This document shows, piece after piece, positions 59,192-64,000 of a stretch of DNA of 64,000 nucleotides; within the stretch, counting starts at the first letter, position 1, and every line of letters begins with the position of its first letter. The stretch is taken from NCBI RefSeq assembly GCF_030272615.1, contig NC_081406.1:189747391-189811390 (forward strand), given 5' to 3'. Position numbers and translations under genes: made by a program. A model generated the notes under the pieces. It was not told the origin of the DNA. It saw only the letters and a list, made by a program, of their open reading frames with translations, and searched no databases. The DNA is from Cryptomeria japonica (lineage: Eukaryota > Streptophyta > Pinopsida > Cupressales > Cupressaceae).

Positions 59192-59787
59192 TTAGTCTAA
59201 GAAAATCTTGTTAAGTCATACCCAAGAGTCTCTAGTTAAGAAGTTTTCAGCTTGGATGATGTTTTTGTAGCAACATATGTGAATAAATTTAAGTGACTTT
59301 GTTGTAGAAGAAGACCCAAAATGTTAAAATGTTTTGAATAGCTCTCTATTGTTCAAAAATTGTTCCTTTGCAAGGAGGTGGAAACTCTATCTTAAAAAGA
59401 ACCTAATAAGTGTTGCAAAAGAGTTCCAGATGTTGGAGAATTTTTAGGTCTGAAAATATTGATTTGTAGTAGCTCAAAACTCAAGAGATGGTGGAAAGAC
59501 TCTGCTAGAAAGTTGTTGCAGACCAAAGAAGATTTATGTTCTAATTTCTCGAGCTATCAATGGTGATTCATATCACTATTTGGTTCACACAAAGTTTGAA
59601 GACTCTTTTGGAAAAAATCAAAAAGTTATTTGTATCTCAAAAAAGAATTCCTCTATTCAAAGTAACATCAGCTAGAGATGAAAAGGTACATGATTTTATT
59701 CTTGATTCCATTCATTGGTCCTACTATGTTGAATGCAACTGTTGTTACACTTAAATATTTTATTTAGTATTATAGGATTTATTAGTT

Positions 59788-60411
59788 ATGGTTGGTTGGA
59801 ATGGAATCATACATCCCATGGGTTCTCCCTCATCTGTATTAGATTATGATTCAAACCATGGGTATTATCATGCTAGCATATATCCTAGTGATACTTCATT
59901 AGGTTGTGGCTTTGGTTCTGCACATTTTATAAATCTCAATATGCAAGTGTCTATGCACCACCATGATAGAATGGTCATGTTTTTAGAAGCCTTAGCCCAA
60001 ATTGACAAGGAGCTTGAGGAGTTGGATAAGCTAAAGTGTTTGGAATCACTAATTTGTATGCACATGTGCCAAGCCAAGAAGAAAAGGCAGTGTTTCCTAA
60101 AGATATTTTAGGTTCAAATAAAAGGTTAATGTCTCCATGGGTACAACTAAATGTTAACCATGATATGCCTCACATCCAAACCATTGAACCCCTTGTTGAT
60201 TCTTTTGATCCATTGTATGACTAATTAGACCTATCATGGGTTGATTATGAAGATGAAAGTATGCCAACTCAGATGTATAATCAGATGCCCAAATTTGATG
60301 GATTCAATGTATGTGAAGGAGATACACATGTCCAAAGGTTTTTTACTTTCATGAAGAAAAATTTGTTTAAAGATGACGACCATCATTCATATAGATTGAT
60401 TGATGATACAT
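59788..60411 (+). pseudogene. Gypsy leader/Gag N-terminal remnant
   Basis: Frame one (MVGWNGIIHPMGSP...) has a helical MVMFLEALAQIDKELEELDK, then a frame change near 60045 leads to HVPSQEEKAVFPKDILG, LSWVDYEDE and MPKFDGFNVCEGDTHVQRFF with a stop within. PKFDG followed by a helical segment resembles the start of Tat-type Gag capsid domains. It is cut at about 60411 by an LTR. Function assigned by position after the PBS and by this short match. Confidence 0.45.
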
Positions 60412-60427
60412 AAAAGATAAGAGATAG

Positions 60428-61058
60428 TGTAGTGTGTTGAAAGTGTATCTAGAAGAGGTATAAAAGAGAGTAGCAGATGACACATTGTGTGTGTGAAGTG
60501 AAGAGAAAAGATAAGGTATTGAATAGATAATCAAGTTGTATGCTCAAGTGTAGAACAATACAGAGAGGTTGTTGTAAGCAATAGAGGTAGAGATCAGAAG
60601 TACAAAAATATAGCGAGTTACAAAATATCATACGTAACAAGGTACTCCAATTGTAAAGAAAATTAATCCTTATTGTATATCATCACAATGGGTGCTCATG
60701 TCAAGGGTTGGTGCTCCTTTGGGTTGGCCACAAATTTCACAGGTTGGTGCTCTTTTATTTTAGTTCCCATAAAATTCAAGGGTTGGTGCTTCTTTGGTTT
60801 GGTGCCCATAAAATTTGTAACCAAAGTATTTTCATTGTGAGGCTGGATTAGAAAAGTAGACTCTAGCAATATTTCTCACCGAGGTTTTTCTCCACAGTGA
60901 GTTTTCCTCATGTGTCTGGTGTGTTATGTGTATGCCTTCTGTGTGAATGTATTTTGATCTCTCTAAATTTTGGTATTAGAGTTTGATTAATTATAAAGTA
61001 CATTTTTTAATTACCATTGATTCACACCCCCTCTTAGTGGTCTATTTTTGTTCCTACA
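60428..61058 (+). repeat. LTR or LTR fragment, copia-like, inserted in the gypsy remnant
   Basis: TATA box tataaaag at 60459-60466; three GGTTGGTGCT repeats (60704-60790) like those in the copia LTRs at 5350 and 14750; C-tract plus CTCTTAGTGG before the end TTGTTCCTACA. TGTAG at 60428 and CTACA at 61058 could be the ends. No target duplication was seen. Confidence 0.55.
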
Positions 61059-62006
61059 TAGGTCATGTGAAGAGGTTTATATATTTATTGAATTCCCTTT
61101 TTCTTATAGGTTTTTATGTTTATCTTTATGTACTAAGTGGATTATAGATTCCTAAACGGTAATGATTCCTATAAAATCCTACTTCATTATTCTATTATTT
61201 TGGTGCTACTCACATGATCATAAAACATAGAGAGGTCTAGGTTTGATGTCATTCTCATCATGAACCTATCTATATCTAGGGAATATTCATAATTGAAAGT
61301 ATATGGATGTCTTCAAAAGCTATTAATTCATGGATTTTATGGAAAGGAAATGGTTTTTATAATAGATTACCTATCAATAAATATCCATCTAGTAGTCTCA
61401 TGTGATCACTAACCTAGATATGCCTCTTGCTTATTTTTCTTGGGCCCATGGCAAAGTTTTTTTCAATTGAGGAATTAATTTTTTTTTTCAAGGACCATTA
61501 AAGATAACTATCTTGAATTGAGGTCAAATTGAAACATATACTCTCCATTTAGGACATGAATAACTCTAAGCTATAATTGATTCTATTACTATAAAAATGT
61601 TGCATAAAATTAGGGTGAGAAATTCAAGTAGAAAGATTGAAATGGTATATTGATATTCTATTTCATGATTAAAACCCTCATAAATGATGTGTTTTGTTGT
61701 ATCCTTGTCTATATTATAATAAAAAGCACAATAAAAAATAGACATTACAATTACTAACTAGCTCATGGCAATGAAAATTTTAAACTATTTGGTTAATTAT
61801 TTTTTAATTGATCCTTGTTAAATTTACTTGGTGTATTCTCTATTGGGATCTTCCTCTTAGATTTAGATCGATTCATTGGTGAATTGTATTGATCCTTTTT
61901 GTAGATACTACGGAACTCTCAAACATATTTTTTGGTTTTATGTTAGATCCTATTTTTCAAAAAAAATGATCTATTACTTCTTTAAACCTTTCAAATATGA
62001 TACTTT
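61059..62006. other. Unassigned AT-rich sequence
   Basis: No frame, LTR end or RNA gene recognised. Confidence 0.45.
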
Positions 62007-63357
62007 TGTTGGCAACAACAATGAAGGAAAACTGAGAGGGGGGGTGAATTAGTTTTCACCAGATATGACAATTTAAGCACAACTTCATAGCTAATCAATT
62101 ACAATAAATTACAACAGGGAAAAAGATAAGCACAATAACAACAACACACATAACACCAAGATTTTGACATGGAAAACCCAGTTAAGGGAAAAACCACGGT
62201 GGAAACCTACCCACAATAAAATGATACTCTGTAGTAGTATGTATCAAATTACAATGGGGAATGTACATGCATTCGGGCACACTTCCTAGAGCTCACTGCT
62301 CAAAAACAAGGAGGGCTACAACCTTGAAGAAGGCACACTGCCTTACAAAGATCAGACAACAATCCGGATTAGATCAACTAAAAGAATAGCATCTCAAAAT
62401 GCTTGATGTTAGTTCCAGTTAAGCACATTTTTCTGCCCTGCAACACTCTCTGCTCTACACTTGTCTCCGAAAGATGAATTTTCTTGTTCTCACATACACC
62501 ACTCTCTAATAATGTAGACACAACATTGATATCCAAATTACATGAATATGACACCTATTTATACAAATCATCAACCTTGACTACAAGGTTGGCTCGGCCC
62601 TTAAGACCTAATTACAAAATTACATCACATGATACATAGATCAACCACTGGACCAATACAATTCCATGATGATATAGAATGCACCCAAATCAAATCCATG
62701 AACATGCAATACCACCTGAAATATCACCAAGATCATCTGCAACACGCTACACCACCAGAAATGTTGCATAACATGAAGAACATCACCGAACCCATAAGAT
62801 CCTTAATAGCATGCACAATTATCAATGCGAAGCAGTAAAAAAAATAGGACACAATTAGGAAACACCAATAAGCACATTAGAACCATCTGCAATAGCTGCA
62901 CCAACACCACTTAGTTAAATCTTCATCAATCAACACGCTGATACTCAGAAACACTCAATAGTAGCAATTGGGACTAGAAAGATAACTTTCAGAGCACCAA
63001 ATCATGAACCATCTGAATTGAAGATACACATGAACATCCCAAACACTCTACCAAATCTGTAACTCAAGATATAATCATTCTGGAGTACAATGGATCAAAT
63101 ACCAGAACACTGAAATAATGAACAATGAAAAACCAATCCTCATACCGAAATCTATAACTCGATTAAATCACCATGTAGCATCAAGAAACCAACACTGAAT
63201 CAGCTAGAGATACTTCATTACTAAAATCACAAATCTGCACCAGCACATCTGCAACATACCAGCTAAAACAACCAAACCAACTCTCTGCAATATAGGAACA
63301 CAGGAATATGTTGACATCAATGATAACAACATATCCTAACAGGAGCAATATCCAACA
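62007..63357 (-). repeat. 3' LTR of a minus-strand copia element
   Basis: Plus strand TGTTGGCAACAACAATG to GCAATATCCAACA, 1,351 bp, TG...CA. ACTGAGAGGGGGGGTGAATT lies near its left end and a minus-strand TATA-like tatttata at 62557-62564. The copia RNase H lies to its right on the minus strand, which fixes it as the 3' LTR. Confidence 0.85.
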
Positions 63358-63505
63358 ATCTCCCCCTTTGGCATTGATGACAACATATAGATGTGAAAAA
63401 AAATCAATACAAAGAAAGAAATCAACACCAATGATCTCCCCTTTGATAATTCACACAAAGCTTCCAAAATAGGGTTGTTTTCACATGCTTCTCTCCCCCT
63501 TTGAC
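63358..63505 (-). other. Polypurine tracts of the right-edge copia element
   Basis: On the minus strand CAAAGGGGGAGAT abuts the LTR (63361-63369). Similar blocks occur at 63435-63443 (AAAGGGGAG) and 63493-63503 (AAAGGGGGAGAG). This is the same multi-block layout as in the element at 3624. Confidence 0.85.
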
Positions 63506-63691
63506 ATCAATGCAAAAAGGCTTTGAAAACAAAATATCTCCCTCTAAGAATATGAAAATTATGATTCTCTCCCCAAGAACAAACCACTGAACCACACACT
63601 AACTACTCTTGTTGAGTAGCAGCACCTTCTCATCAATCCAAATAAGAAGATAAGACTATGAAGTCCACTGGATTGATGCATCTCAATGCAT

Positions 63692-64000
63692 CTAGTTCTC
63701 ATCAGGAGGGGCAGGGACCTCTAACTTATCTCTCAAATATACAAATGTATCGATAAGAAAAGTCTTAGTTAAGATATCTGCAATCTGATCCTTTGTAGAT
63801 ATATACTCCAATTTGATTTCTTCCTCACTGACTTTCTCCCTCAATAAATGATACTTGATTGATATATGCTTTATTTTAGAATGCAGTACCAGATTCTTGG
63901 AAATATTAATAGCACTTGAATTATCACAATATATAACAGTAGGCTCATCATAAACAACTCTAATGTCCTTGAGTATCTGTTTCATCCAAACTACCTAAGT
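63692..64000 (-). CDS. pol: copia RNase H C-terminus (partial, leaves window)
   Basis: The minus strand gives WMKQILKDI, VIYCDNSSAINISKNLVLHS, KIKHISIKYHLLREKV, LEYISTKDQIADILTKTF and YLRDKLEVPAPPDEN, then a stop at 63692. These are the standard last blocks of copia pol. TAG is read in frame close to the right edge, so this copy may also be broken. It is similar to, but distinct from, the RNase H of the element at 3624. Confidence 0.85.

Noticed and set aside
1-64000. CRISPR arrays, bacterial operons, rRNA or tRNA genes
   Set aside because: Nothing of the kind was seen; tRNA-like strings are only primer-binding sites next to LTRs.

Overview
The window looks like nuclear DNA of a large-genome seed plant. 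It is AT-rich and I recognise no host gene. Nearly all of it is layered, decayed LTR retrotransposons: Ty1/copia elements of Sirevirus type, Ty3/gypsy elements including a chromodomain element, solo LTRs, and a family of large LTR elements that encode no reverse transcriptase. This density of old, nested copies resembles conifers, but the sequence does not prove the lineage. Every coding region carries stops or frameshifts, except short pieces at the window edges.

Layout. 1-2080: start of a minus-strand element (here called R): Gag-like N-terminus, (GA)32 leader, primer-binding site (PBS) and 1.6-kb LTR. 3619-15062: complete but dead Sirevirus-like copia element with 5-bp target duplication CCTTG; its 3' LTR holds a solo LTR (12641-13727, duplication CCTGT). 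17092-30157: three LTRs enclosing two internal regions (copies A and B) of the non-autonomous family. 30434-38924: a second R LTR, split by minus-strand copy C (31428-38335, duplication GGTGA). 39204-44938: copy D, lying between two 296-bp direct repeats. 46085-50833: decayed minus-strand chromovirus (gag, protease, RT, RNase H, integrase, chromodomain), split by a solo LTR (49509-50296, duplication TTTAT). 52822-52993: fragment of a third R LTR. 53548-61058: old LTR pieces and a gypsy leader with a distinct PBS. 62007-64000: 3' end of another minus-strand copia element.

The most interesting system is the family of copies A-D. Each has LTRs of about 0.9-1.0 kb, an initiator-Met-type PBS and repeated polypurine blocks. 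ORF1 is a Gag-like protein with a long coiled coil followed by CCHC zinc knuckles (four in copy D). ORF2 is about 1,100 codons long (shortened in D), in the place where pol would be. ORF2 has no protease, integrase, RT or RNase H motif that I can see, ends in a conserved GWDT(Y/H) motif in all four copies, and I do not recognise it. The PBS, 5-bp duplications, multiple polypurine tracts and a common LTR-end motif match the Sirevirus-like copia elements in the same window, so these elements were probably mobilised by copia enzymes supplied in trans (inference).

Order of events readable from nesting: R LTR, then C inside it; the copia element, then the 12641 solo LTR inside it; the chromovirus, then the 49509 solo LTR inside it.
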